NCBI RefSeq assembly: GCF_002775205.1
Contig: NC_036456.1
Location: 22,688,968 to 22,752,967 of the forward strand
DNA length: 64,000 nt
DNA from: Xiphophorus maculatus
Taxonomy: Eukaryota > Chordata > Actinopteri > Cyprinodontiformes > Poeciliidae
Reading direction: 5' to 3'
A program made the position numbers and the translations under genes. The notes below the pieces were generated by a model, which saw only the letters and a list, made by a program, of their open reading frames with translations, was not told the origin of the DNA and ran no database searches. Shown here piece after piece: positions 24,470-35,182 of the stretch (positions are counted from its first letter, which is position 1; the number at the start of each line of letters is the position of its first letter).

Positions 24470-25396
24470 TTCTTCGGTTGACGTTGAACGGGGTGCAGCG
24501 TCGGAGAAGGCGGATTCCGGGCATAAACTGGTTTGTGACTGGATTAGGATGACAACTAAGGCAGATGGAGGTGGTGAGGATGATGATATGGATTTTGACG
24601 ATTGGACTCCGGTAGGAAGAGGAAGAGGTAGAGGTAAAGAGAAAGTTTTGAAAGAGGATAGAGTAATTGGTAGCCAGAATAGTAAGCGAACTTTGGAAGA
24701 GTGTAGCTCAGATGAGGAAAATAGAGCGGTTAGGAAGAAAGTAACAAACGAAGAATTTAAGGTAATTCTTAAATTTAGGAAGGAAGATATGAATATTAAT
24801 TTAAGTCCGATACAAGTTTCAAGAGAAATAAAAAAGAAAATAGGAGAGGTAGAGTTTGTTAAAACATTACGAGATGGAAACATGTTGATAAAATGCAAAT
24901 CTGTAGACCAAAAGAATAAATGATTGACAACATTTGCAAAAACGTAGTTGGTGAGAAAGTAATTGTTGGAGGAAAATAGAGTATCACGTGGTGTTATCAC
25001 TGGTATTCCGCTGGAGGAGGATTTAGAAAGACTCAAAAAGAATATACAAGGGGGAGAAGTTCGGAGATTGAAAAGATTGTTGAAGCATGTGAATGGAGAG
25101 AAAATGGAGAGTCTATCGATTCTTTTGGAGTTTCAAGGAGAAGTCCTTCCTGATAAGGTTAAAATTGGATTCATGAGTTTTTATGTGAGACCATATGTCC
25201 CTCCCCCTTTGCGCTGTTTTAAATGCCAAAGGTATGGTCATATTGCAGCAGTGTGTAAAGGGAAACAAAGACGTGCCAAATGTGGAGGAGATCATCGATA
25301 TGATGAATGTGGAGTGGATGTACAAGTGAAATGCTGTAACTGTGGTGGTCAGCATAATGTAGCGTATGGAGGTTGCGAGGCAAGGAAAAAAGCAAT
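24470..25396 (+). mobile_element. I/Nimb-like LINE, degenerate ORF1 (5' part)
   Basis: ORF1 starts at ATG 24,550 (MTTKADGGGEDDDMDFDD) and encodes a basic, acidic-patch-rich nucleic-acid-binding protein of the gag-like ORF1 type. A stop near 24,921 and at least one frameshift interrupt it; the frame resumes at about 24,963. The C-terminal part has a CCHC knuckle (RCFKCQRYGHIAAVC) and further Cys/His motifs (RAKCGGDHRYDEC, CCNCGGQHNVAYGGC); in the second, the usual first cysteine is missing. No EN/RT follows: at about 25,397 the sequence switches abruptly to an antisense gypsy pol. Dead 5' fragment. The clade call rests on resemblance to I/Nimb ORF1 proteins and on related ORF2 pieces elsewhere in the window. 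Confidence 0.75.
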
Positions 25397-26650
25397 GACT
25401 AAACTTATCATGAATCGCCCATTTCATGGCGAGAAACTCAAGCCTATGAGCCGGGTATTTGGACTGAGCATGATTCAACGACTTACTAGCAAAGGCAATA
25501 GGCCTGGCAATGTTGTGGCCATCTTGTACCTGTGACAGCACAGCTCCTAATCCGGAAGATGACGCATCAACAGAGAGCAGAAAGGGCTTTGTAAAGTCGG
25601 GGTGGGCAAGGAGAACCTGCTCCGTCAATGCAGCTTTCAAAGTCCTAATTGCCTCACTACATTCCGGGGTCCAATCAGCCGCGACAAGCTTACGCGACAA
25701 AGCTTGTTTCTTTCTGCCCTTTCCCCTCCATGGCTTGGCAGTCCCTGTAGTCAGTTGAAATAATGGCTTGGCAATCACAGAACAGTTCTCAATGTAATGT
25801 TGATAATACACCACCATTCCAAGAAAAGAACGAATCTTCTTAGGAGATGGCGTGGTGCCATCAGGTTCCATAAGATCTGTTTCTGACACGCCTACGATTG
25901 CCTGCACTTTATCAGGGTTTGTTGCAATTCCTTCTCTTGTAACAATGTGACCCAAGAACTTGACTGACTTTCTCAAAAACTGACACTTGGATGGAGACAG
26001 CTTCAGGTTATGTTCCCTTAGCCGCTGGAACACCATCTCAAGTCTCTGCAGGCTTTCCCCCTCAGACTTGCCAAAAACCAGCAGATCATCCAAGTAACAA
26101 AGAAGGCTTAAAAAGTTCTGGTCACCAAAAATCGTGAGCATCATTCGCATAAAAGTAGCCGGGCTGTTACACAGACCCTGTGGCATGCGGTTATACTCAT
26201 GCAGTCCGAGAGGAGAGGAGAAAGCAGTGTATTTCTTATCATCCTCATGAAGGGGGACATTGTAATATCCCGAAGTCAAGTCCATTGAGCTAAAGAATGC
26301 ATTACCTCCCAACGCTGCAAGGATGTCAGCTTGATGCGGTAAAGGGTGCGCATCTTTGACTGTACGGGCGTTCAACCATCTGAAATCTGTACACAACCTC
26401 AAGTCACCATTTTTCTTCCAGCAAAGAACGAGTGGAGAAGCATACTCACTGCTCGACTTCCTGATGATCTCACGCTCTTCCATATCATCTAAAGTCTCTC
26501 TCAACTTTTGATAGTGAGCCGGAGAAAGCCTGCGATAAGGCAGACGAAAAGGGCGTTCATCGGTAAGTCTGATGCGATGGCAAAACTCAGCAGCCTTACC
26601 GCAGTCCAAGTGATGTCTCGAAAACACGTCTTCATACTGTACAACCAAGT
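25397..26650 (-). pseudogene. Ty3/gypsy reverse transcriptase and truncated RNase H
   Basis: Begins out of register with the protease (LTDLVVQYEDVFSRHHLDCG). RT motifs in order: RLPYRRLSPAHYQKLRETLD, IIRKSSSEYASPLVLCWKKN, DLRLCTDFRWLNARTV, FFSSMDLTSGYYNVPLHEDD, MPQGLCNSPATFMRMM and the catalytic CYLDDLLVFGK (YxDD). Thumb/connection FLGHIVTREGI and SFLGMVVYYQHYI. RNase H begins PFLLSVDASSSGLGAVLSQ and ends at about EFLAMKWAIHDKFSH, where the sequence changes to antisense LINE ORF1. The open frame continues about 95 codons into that LINE, which is chance. Confidence 0.85.
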
Positions 26651-26653
26651 CAG

Positions 26654-27706
26654 TCAGTTTTTCTCTCCAATGTCAGAAACTTCACAGTCACCAACAGACA
26701 GATTCTGCAACCCCAAATCAGCCAATTTGTCAGGTCCACCTATTGTACTAACACTGCAACTTGACTCGGCTGTAAGGCTGCCATGAGAGCTTCCTGCCCT
26801 ACCCACATTCTGATGTACTCTCACCTCCAAGCCACCATCAAAATCCTCCAAGGCAATGCATGGATACACGTCAGCCACCTTAGCGTTCCTTCTCAACACG
26901 ATTGGAGACATAGTAGGATTGATGACCTTCACAGGAAGCCACCCTCCTCCCCAAAGTGGAGTAACTACTCTGCCGACCATCACACTACGGTGCACGCAGC
27001 GTGAAGTGCTCGGTTCAACAACAACAGTACTCCCCACAGAGAGTTCAGTCTTAGGTGGAAGGCGGCCCCACACCACATGCTCACTCATCGGTTCAAGAGT
27101 CACAGCCCTCTTAAGTTTGACAGTCCCAACTTTTTCCGGGATTTCCTCCCCCCTCCACCGTTCAAGATTGGCCAAAAATCTGACAAACTTGCTATTTTCA
27201 TCCAAACAGGTGGAGTCAGGTCTACTCAGTATCCGCCAATAGGCCCCGTCAGACTTAAACTGGTTCATGAGCGGTTTCATCACATTCGTGCCAACAATGA
27301 GCTCATCAGCCTGACCATCAACCACCAAAACTGGAACAACATAGTCAAACCCAAACAGCTTAAGTTTCAGTTCACAGATGCCCACTGGAATAGTCTGTTT
27401 GCCACCACACCCAACCAAAACAATGTTAGTGGGAGGGATTACCTCTCCCATCACTACTCCTGCCTCACGTAGCTGAGGGATCATGTCTCCACATACAGAT
27501 GTAGCCATAGACCCGCTATCTAACATCCCCCGCAGCTCAATCTTGTTGCCAACTAACACTGTAGTGCAAAATAGGCTGTCACTGATAGGCAGTTTTGCCA
27601 CATTTTGGAAAATGACAGTTTTATCATTAGATACTGTATCACAAGCCATCGTGTACACAGTCTGAATGTCATCGTCGAAATTGGGGGAAACACTACAGAG
27701 GCCCAC
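26654..27706 (-). CDS. retrotransposon aspartic protease region
   Basis: 350 residues with the protease flap and active-site segment GMLDSGSMATSVCGDM (D-S-G catalytic triad) near residue 58, followed by TNIVLVGCGGKQTIPVG and the C-terminal D-E-L-I-V-G-T-N-V-M motif usual in fish gypsy-type elements. The later part (MSEHVVWGRLPPK, NPTMSPIVLRRNAKVADVYP) is the linker toward reverse transcriptase. The frame closes at 26,654 within an A5 run, one register from the RT frame; a single-base indel there explains the break. Confidence 0.8.
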   Translation of the reverse strand: MGLCSVSPNFDDDIQTVYTMACDTVSNDKTVIFQNVAKLPISDSLFCTTVLVGNKIELRGMLDSGSMATSVCGDMIPQLREAGVVMGEVIPPTNIVLVGCGGKQTIPVGICELKLKLFGFDYVVPVLVVDGQADELIVGTNVMKPLMNQFKSDGAYWRILSRPDSTCLDENSKFVRFLANLERWRGEEIPEKVGTVKLKRAVTLEPMSEHVVWGRLPPKTELSVGSTVVVEPSTSRCVHRSVMVGRVVTPLWGGGWLPVKVINPTMSPIVLRRNAKVADVYPCIALEDFDGGLEVRVHQNVGRAGSSHGSLTAESSCSVSTIGGPDKLADLGLQNLSVGDCEVSDIGEKN

Positions 27707-27732
27707 ACCATCCCCCGTAAAATGAGGGCCAT

Positions 27733-29133
27733 CTAGTTTTCCTGAGGCGAATCAGTTTGTCTCTGACCAATTGGGCGTGTTTGCGGTTTCTGAGTTTGAG
27801 TACAGTGAACACTGATGTGCTCTGGAGAGAAACATCGAAAGCATAATCTGTGCATCCTACAATGTGACCTAGTATCATGTTGCAGGTTGCCACAAACCTG
27901 GCATTTCTGTGAGCGTCTAGAGATCTGCTTATTGGGCCTGTTGCTTATAGCCTGTGTGTTACTGATAAGAGCAGTCTCCAACAGACTCAAGACCCTGTCC
28001 ATTGTGGTGTTTTCAATGTCTGTTTTGGAACACTCTGGTTCCGGAACATGTCTAGCAGTGGGCAACACAGTTTGTTCATTGACAGCCGCCCCCTCATGTG
28101 AAAGGGTGGTAACTGCCACTTTCTGTTTCCCATGGCTCTGAACAACCATATGGTCTCTTAAATACTCATCCAAATGGTCTTGTATTTCACTAGCTGTCCA
28201 GTCGCGAGAAGGCTTGGTTTTAAAAACCAGCGCCAGCTCTCTGTCAGGACAATGGCGAATAAACATGAGAACCAGGTGTGAACTCAGGTCAGTCATTAAT
28301 TCCCCCTTACTAGTCAACCACCGTTCAGCCACCTCTGCAGCTTTGTTAAGCCTTATCCAGTAATCAAGGGGTCCCTCGTTTGTGTATGGCGTGCTAGCAT
28401 AAAAGTCAGCCAGAGGCAGGTCTGAATGAACAGTGTCACCAAAATGTTGCCTGAGGTTGTTAGAGATAATAGAAACATCAGTAACATTTGCATTACTACG
28501 CATCCAAACTTTAATAACATCTCTTGCCCTCCCCATCAATCTGTTCATAACCACTTCAACCTGTTCAGCATCAGTGGAAGTTTTCTGTCGAAGATAGACT
28601 CGCATGAGGTCTTCCCACTCAAAAACAGAACATTTATCAGACTTGTCACCCCTGAAATAGGGTGGAACATCAACATCAGAGCGTAGTACAAGATTAAGTT
28701 TTGATGCATCAATAACAGTAGTGCAACCTTGAAATGATTGTGAAGTGTTCTTGTTGTGATCCGGGATCGAGACAGGTGGAGGCTCCGAAGCAGCGTTCCG
28801 CATTAAGGACATTTTGATGGACTCTCCTATTTCTGACCCAATGGATCTGATTAGATCAGTTAGTCGGGCAGAGGCCGCTTCTCCATCAGAAGAAAACGCT
28901 TGAGAGGACGAAGGAGTCACTGGGCTCAAACCTGGAGTGAAACTTAAAGTTTGACTAGGCAGGTCATCAAACCTCTTTTGCCTCCTAGACCCAGAACATT
29001 TTGAGCCCAAAGCCCCTGGATTTTCTGGAGTAGACTGCATAGCAGCTGCTAGCTGCAAGACCCCTCTCCCCCTACCCATGGAAAATTCTCTATGACTAGG
29101 AGTTGACATTTCATTCACATTCTGACCCTCCAT
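27733..29133 (-). CDS. retrotransposon Gag-like protein
   Basis: 466 residues from ATG 29,133. The N-terminal third is low-complexity and arginine/serine-rich. The middle (about residues 150-340) is helical and capsid-like, with PPYFRGDKSDKCSVFEWEDL, FGDTVHSDLPLADFYAS and LDYWIRLNKAAEVAERWL, matching retrotransposon gag architecture. The C-terminus has a Cys/His nucleocapsid-like region, CQVCGNLQHDTRSHC and CFRCFSPEHISVHC, two CxxC-H-C knuckles. The frame is open throughout. The next frame (protease) begins 27 bases past its stop in another register, so a frameshift or spliced product would be needed for a Gag-Pol fusion. It could be an intact retroelement gene or a young dead copy; no host function can be claimed. 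Confidence 0.8.
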   Translation of the reverse strand: MEGQNVNEMSTPSHREFSMGRGRGVLQLAAAMQSTPENPGALGSKCSGSRRQKRFDDLPSQTLSFTPGLSPVTPSSSQAFSSDGEAASARLTDLIRSIGSEIGESIKMSLMRNAASEPPPVSIPDHNKNTSQSFQGCTTVIDASKLNLVLRSDVDVPPYFRGDKSDKCSVFEWEDLMRVYLRQKTSTDAEQVEVVMNRLMGRARDVIKVWMRSNANVTDVSIISNNLRQHFGDTVHSDLPLADFYASTPYTNEGPLDYWIRLNKAAEVAERWLTSKGELMTDLSSHLVLMFIRHCPDRELALVFKTKPSRDWTASEIQDHLDEYLRDHMVVQSHGKQKVAVTTLSHEGAAVNEQTVLPTARHVPEPECSKTDIENTTMDRVLSLLETALISNTQAISNRPNKQISRRSQKCQVCGNLQHDTRSHCRMHRLCFRCFSPEHISVHCTQTQKPQTRPIGQRQTDSPQEN

Positions 29134-29427
29134 GAGGAGTCCTCACTGTCGTCCTTTATGGGAATGAGACATGAACAAGTCCGGTGTAAAAAAACAAAAA
29201 AACGAAAAAGAACCCAACCAACAGTGTCCGAAGAGCTCAGCACTGACAGCATCTCCAAGGTGCAGATGGAACCAGAAGGCGTCGTCCAACAACACCAGCG
29301 GTCGGCTTCAGCTGACCAGACGACGGGTCACGGCACCAGTTTTGTAGCGTAGCTGATCCTGCGTTGTGTCTTGTAGAAGAGTGACCACAGCCAGACCACA
29401 GCTGATTGGAAAGCACTTTTAATGATC

Positions 29428-29524
29428 CTGCATTCAAATGGCAGAAAATAGTAATCAAGAACAGGCTTTTCTTTTCACAGTGTTCCACAGCGCCTTCTCC
29501 CACGGAATCCGAACAGAAAGAGCG
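29428..29524 (-). other. spliced-form 5' leader copy of the gypsy-type transcript
   Basis: Bases 29,494-29,524 equal 29,982-30,012 and bases 29,428-29,493 equal 29,724-29,789. In the downstream-coordinate copy they are contiguous; in the other they are separated by 192 bases with a perfect minus-strand intron (donor AAG|GTATGA at 29,981, acceptor ACAG at 29,790). The next donor (GCAG|GTATGTG at 29,723) is also replaced by new sequence (GCAG|GATCATTAAAAG). This is the signature of a spliced RNA that was reverse-transcribed. Confidence 0.8.
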
Positions 29525-29723
29525 TGTGACTTATGCAAAGTAACACATTTACCTTGCAAAATAAAAACAATTGCAACACTAATTAATAACTAAGCCCAAA
29601 GATTTGTTTGAAATTATTATGGACATAATAATCTTAAACAGTACATGGATAAGAAAAGAAATAATTAAACAGAATAATTAAACCAAATGATCCCACCAAA
29701 AATAATAATGAAACATCACATAC

Positions 29724-30047
29724 CTGCATTCAAATGGCAGAAAATAGTAATCAAGAACAGGCTTTTCTTTTCACAGTGTTCCACAGCGCCTGTTTAATCA
29801 TGAACAATACTATTTTCAGCACATGGATGAAGCAATGTTTCATGTATCAGAAGAGCAGCTAGGTAACTGCTAACTGCAGGTTAAATGCTTCAACACCCAT
29901 TGTTTTACAAAAACAGTAATAAAACTAACACTTATTACACTTAAAATACACTTATTAAACACAGAAAGCAAAACTTCATACCTTCTCCCACGGAATCCGA
30001 ACAGAAAGAGCGCGACGGAGAGCGTGGGAAAACCTTTCACAGATTAT
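29724..30047 (-). promoter_or_regulatory. unspliced parental leader exons with upstream TATA
   Basis: Minus strand: an AT-rich TATA-like ATTATAATC near 30,040-30,047, about 30 bases before the point (30,012) where similarity to the spliced copy begins; exon 29,982-30,012; intron; exon 29,724-29,789 ending at GTATGTG. The coincidence of the similarity edge with the predicted cap site supports a 5'-complete cDNA. The downstream exon (GATCATTAAAAGTGC in the copy) is not found nearby in genomic form. Confidence 0.55.
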
Positions 30048-30325
30048 AATTGTATGACCCAATAACTTTTCTTTTTAAATTTCGAACTGATACTTTAAAC
30101 AACAATCTATGAACTCAATATGTTAAACATTAAAGGTAATAATTCACAGTTTTATTCACAACATATTAAATTTGAATAAAGATAATAATTTTGGGACAGG
30201 AAGTTACCCACTGTTTTGAAATGGATTGGTCGTCTTTTCAAAATAAAAGCTGTCGGTGCTCATATAATTTCCTACCGGAATAGCTTCTCACTTTACAATC
30301 TAGTGTAATAACATCACACTGCTAC

Positions 30326-31128
30326 ATCGAGTCCAGATTTTTCACCTGGACCAGGACGGACCATACCTGCCTTGTAGGGAGAACATAATTGGGATCCAGC
30401 TTAGACACAAATGTCCTGCATCCAACGTCATCCACAATAGTGAAAGGCTGGGTATCCTTCACTATCATGGAGACTAGAGCTTCATCCAGCTCTTGTTTTC
30501 TGGTGGCTGGTTAAAAAGGAATAAATACAGTGTCTGTTACCTGTCTTTATTTGCACAACAAGCAAACATCAGCATGCAAAGATTGTGATAGTGTGTTTGT
30601 AATATAGTAATGAAATACCTTGGCTGGGTGAAGCTCCAGTTTCCTCCCTATTCTCATGCAAGGCACAGTAGTGCCTTAGCATGGATGAGGTGTTATTATT
30701 GTACCCCAACTCCTTGGAGCACAATAAACACCTCACCTTTACAGAAAATAAGAAACAGTGAAAAATACAGTTCCTCATAAGCAAACCTAATGCATCTGCA
30801 AATGTTCAGTTCACCTTACCTTGTTAGGGCTTATCAAATCAAAATGTTCCCACATAGGGGAAATCCTCCTCTTTCTCCACTCTCTCAACTGACCGCAACT
30901 CGCCTACAACAACCCACATTTTGAATGCAGCCTGTGGGGTTTCTAAAGCTGTCAAACCCCGCGCCAACATCTGAGCCACTTCCCGAAGCAGTCACGTGGT
31001 ACAGCCAGGCAGCGAGGCTTCGGACGTCATCGTTTTCGGCTCCTCCCCTAAATGAAGCAAGCTTCGATACGCCCCCTCCATTACTCGACACACGCCTCGA
31101 AGCCTCGGCACATCACGTAACATCACTA
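30326..31128 (-). mobile_element. hAT element, 5' part with BED-finger transposase exons
   Basis: On the minus strand the element appears to begin near 31,127 with TAGTGATGTTACGTGATGTG, an hAT-like terminus. Exons: one ending RISPMWEHFDLISPNK (about 30,826-30,888, donor AAG|GTAAGG); 30,619-30,736, VRCLLCSKELG...HYCALHE, a BED-type zinc finger (CxxC, then HxxxxH); and 30,367-30,506, ATRKQELDEALVSMIVKDTQ, PFTIVDDVG and FVSKLDPNYVLPTRQ, the ZBED/hAT motif preceding the catalytic core. Phases match across all three. The catalytic core and 3' end are missing: at 30,366 the sequence turns into GPCR-like DNA. Inactive remnant. Confidence 0.75.
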
Positions 31129-31884
31129 GTAATTCCTAAAATTGTGGGGAAAAGTACCAGTTCCCATGTTGGCCATTAAGTCCCAGTTAGCTTTTCATCT
31201 GGACACTTAGTAAAAAAATCATAAGCTTGAATTTTTTAACCACAAACCACTTGCTACATGTCAGAATTAGTCAAATATTTAATGCTCCAATATGCATCAG
31301 CAAATCAACAATTCAGTTCAATGTAAATAGAAATTAAATGTCGTAATATCCAGTATCAAGCAGTCTTCTAAAGACAGTGTTGCCGTCATGGCATGCTAAC
31401 TGTTCCAATAGCTAACATTGGAATATTCCAATATTCCAATATTCCAATATGGATTTTTCTATATCTAAATGTGACTGTGCGGTGAAGCTAAAAATTAAAC
31501 TACTGTAATAATTGGTGCAACAACAGTTACATTTTGTCAGAAATATTTACAAATAAAATATAAATGGGGCATATGGGATCATTTCACCTCCTCTGGGTGT
31601 CACAGACACAGAATCTGAGCACCGGCAAGAGGAGCGTTCATATCTACTAGCTGCGGTTTATTTTACTATTTTTATGATTTACTTCATTTGTAAGAAATAA
31701 GCTATGTAGGAATATATGTGTGTGCCTGTGTTGCAATGTGCCTGTTTGTGTTTGTGTGGGTCAGACACACAACGTGTCCACATTTGTGTGGCTCATAAGC
31801 ATTGTGTTGATTTTGTGCTCCACTTACATGAAGCGCATTAGGGTTGTGTTTGTGTGAGTCGTGTGGAAATTAGGGCATAAGCAA

Positions 31885-32216
31885 ATTATCTCTGATATTT
31901 AAGATAAGTTATAATTTGCTTATCTTAGAGATAAGTGGATTATCTCTAAGATAATAAGCAAATTATTACATATCTGTAAGATAAGTAATAATTATCTTAT
32001 TAATTCAGATAATTATTATTAATAAACAAATTATTACGTATCTCTAAGATAAGTAATAATGTGCTTATTATTATCTGTAATAAGTAATAATTTGCTTATT
32101 ATCTTAGAGATAATTAAATTATCTCTAAGATAATAAGCAAATTATTACGTATCTCTAAGATAAGTAATTGTGTGTCTGTAATAATTTGCTCGTCTTAAGC
32201 AAATTATTCTCAGGTA
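31885..32216. repeat. self-complementary AT-rich block (left arm)
   Basis: Repeated units of the type TAAGCAAATTATTAC, TCTTAGAGATAAT and their reverse complements alternate, so the block can fold on itself at many registers. Mirrored at about 49,588-49,917. Confidence 0.8.
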
Positions 32217-32470
32217 AGAGAAGATCCTACATCATGGTCCTGCTGCTGGCCTCTGGTCTGTTGTCTCCTCCCCGACTCTTTGCTCCTTCTATTGTGACAA
32301 TAAACATTTCTTTAAAATATATCAAAAGCAACAGTGAGAACAACTTTTGCAAAGAAAAAAAACAGGACTGGGTTTATTCCTGGCAACAACTAGCTATCAA
32401 GCAATGCAACATGGCTCAACAGCAACAGCAAGGGCCCCTCCTTTTCCAGTTCAGGCATTCGCCTTGTTAG
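32168..32470 (+). other. 100-codon open frame conserved in both arms, function unknown
   Basis: The frame MCVCNNLLVLSKLFSGKRRS... ending LLFQFRHSPC is identical residue-for-residue with 49,626-49,324 (minus). It spans a CAATAAACATT poly(A)-like signal near 32,300, so the strand may instead be a 3' UTR. No domain, signal or intron seen. Perfect conservation may only reflect recent duplication. Low confidence as a gene. Confidence 0.2.
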
Positions 32471-32484
32471 GCCTACGACAAAGT

Positions 32485-32600
32485 TTATTTGCCCACAGCT
32501 GATGAAGCCAATAGGACCTCATCACATCTGCAAAAAGCAGAGACGAGATGCTAAGGCCACTAAAACGGATCCCATTAAAAAACCTTGACTGCATCTAGAA
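32485..32600 (-). mobile_element. RTE-like LINE scrap (left arm)
   Basis: On the minus strand GGATCCGTTTTAGTGGCCTTAG, then CTCTGCTTTTTGCAGATG and TTGGCTTCATC match the RT catalytic-box region of the RTE fragment at 51,900-51,990 (GGATCCGTTTTGGTGGCC, FADD box). Only about 100 bases survive; the same scrap is in the right arm. Confidence 0.6.
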
Positions 32601-32611
32601 ACTGGTGGCAA

Positions 32612-32898
32612 AGGGCAACCTGTGGAGGGCAACCTGTGGAGAGCAACCTGTGGAGGGCAATCTGTGGAGAGCAACCTGTGGAGAGCAACCTGTGGAGAGC
32701 AACCTGTGGAGAGCAACCTGTGGAGGGCAACCTGTGGAGAGCAATCTGTGGAGAGCAATCTGTGGAGAGCAACCTGTGGAGAGCAACCTATGGAGAGCAA
32801 CCTGTGGAGGGCAACCTGTGGAGAGCAATCTGTGGAGAGCAACCTGTGGAGAGCAACCTATGGAGAGCAACCTGTGGAGAGCAACCTGTGGAGAGCAA
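32612..32898 (+). repeat. 14-bp minisatellite GAGCAACCTGTGGA (left arm)
   Basis: About 20 tandem 14-base units with C/T and G/A variants (CAATCTGTGGAGAG, CAACCTATGGAGAG, CAACCTGTGGAGGG). Because 14 is not a multiple of three, every frame reads WRATCGEQPVESNL-type peptides with no stop; these long open frames on both strands are artefacts. Confidence 0.95.
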
Positions 32899-33009
32899 CT
32901 CTCACTATGTTTCTCTAATCTGAACCATTTGCAAATTCAATTTTCTAGAAATTACTACCTTTTTGAGGACAATGTACATTATAGTCAATAACCCTAATTT
33001 ACATCCTTT

Positions 33010-33165
33010 TTGAAATCCTGGGGGGAACCGGAGCACCCGGAGAAAACCCCACACTAACACGGGGAGAACAGACAAACTCCCACAGAAAGAGGCGCCTGGT
33101 TGAGAGTGAAGAACGCTTTTCTGTGAAGATGCAGCACTAACCACTGCATCACCGTGTTGTCCTTT
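33010..33165 (-). repeat. tRNA-SINE-like repeat (left arm)
   Basis: On the minus strand GACAACACGGTGATGCAGTG, then TTAGTGCTGC, CTGTGGGAGTTTGTCTGTTC and TTCTCCGGGTGCTCCGG: the box and tail order of a widely dispersed fish SINE-like unit. The B-box region is degenerate. A partial second unit lies at 33,380-33,440. Mirrored at 48,660-48,800. Confidence 0.55.
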
Positions 33166-33506
33166 TTTGTTTTTTAGTCTAAAATGTAAGATGTAATTTG
33201 GGGTTTTGAAAATGGTTCAGGACTGACCTGGACTCTTTAACTAGTTGCATGTTTTAGAGGTTTTCTTGCTTTTCTCACCACAAATGTTTCTCCAATCGGA
33301 ACCGTTTGCAAATTCAATTTTCCAGAAATTAATACTACCTTTTTTGAGGACAATTTACTTTGGTCAATAACCCTAATTTATATGGTTTTGGAAATCTGTG
33401 GGAAACCGGAGCACCCGGAGAAAAACCCACGGTCATTTTTTTGGGGGGGATCTAAAATAAGAAATATATTTTGGGGTTTCAAACGGTTCAGAAATTACAT
33501 TTTTTC

Positions 33507-35036
<1,530 letters not shown>

Positions 35037-35148
35037 TCAGTCTGCTAACAATCTCACTGTAAAAGCGCTTTGCGTGCGTCTGAACTCCTCAGTTGTGCAG
35101 CAAGCAATGACAAGAAGGTAGAAGTTTGTTACATAGATAGAGAGCTGA

Positions 35149-35182
35149 TGACATCACAAGCATGACTCTAGTTGTGACATCA
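35149..35182 (-). promoter_or_regulatory. paired CRE/ATF-like sites upstream of copy L
   Basis: TGATGTCA occurs twice on the minus strand (35,182-35,175 and 35,156-35,149), 140-173 bases upstream of the start codon. The pair is exactly preserved in copy R. No TATA box is obvious. CREB/ATF-type control is inference from the motif alone. Confidence 0.45.

Larger units (their letters stand above)
25397..29524 (-). mobile_element. Ty3/gypsy-type retroelement body, no LTRs seen, integrase missing
   Basis: Minus-strand order: spliced-looking leader (29,524-29,428), gag (29,133-27,733), aspartic protease (27,706-26,654), RT plus partial RNase H (26,650-25,397). The integrase and any 3' LTR are absent because the element stops within RNase H at the LINE ORF1 junction. 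I saw no terminal direct repeat flanking the block. It may have moved as a cDNA through LINE machinery rather than through LTRs. Confidence 0.8.

Noticed and set aside
24419-25036. 205-codon minus-strand frame
   Set aside because: Antisense of the LINE ORF1 fragment; no domain.
29160-31140. Search for LTRs flanking the gypsy-type block
   Set aside because: The repeated segments here are separated exon pieces (66 and 31 bases) consistent with splicing, not terminal repeats with TG...CA ends.
32612-32898. CRISPR-like regular repeats
   Set aside because: Contiguous 14-bp units without spacers, in a vertebrate genome.
32522-32991. Many overlapping open frames on both strands (and mirrored at 48,831-49,272)
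   Set aside because: They are created by the stop-free 14-bp minisatellite; all frames and both strands are open.
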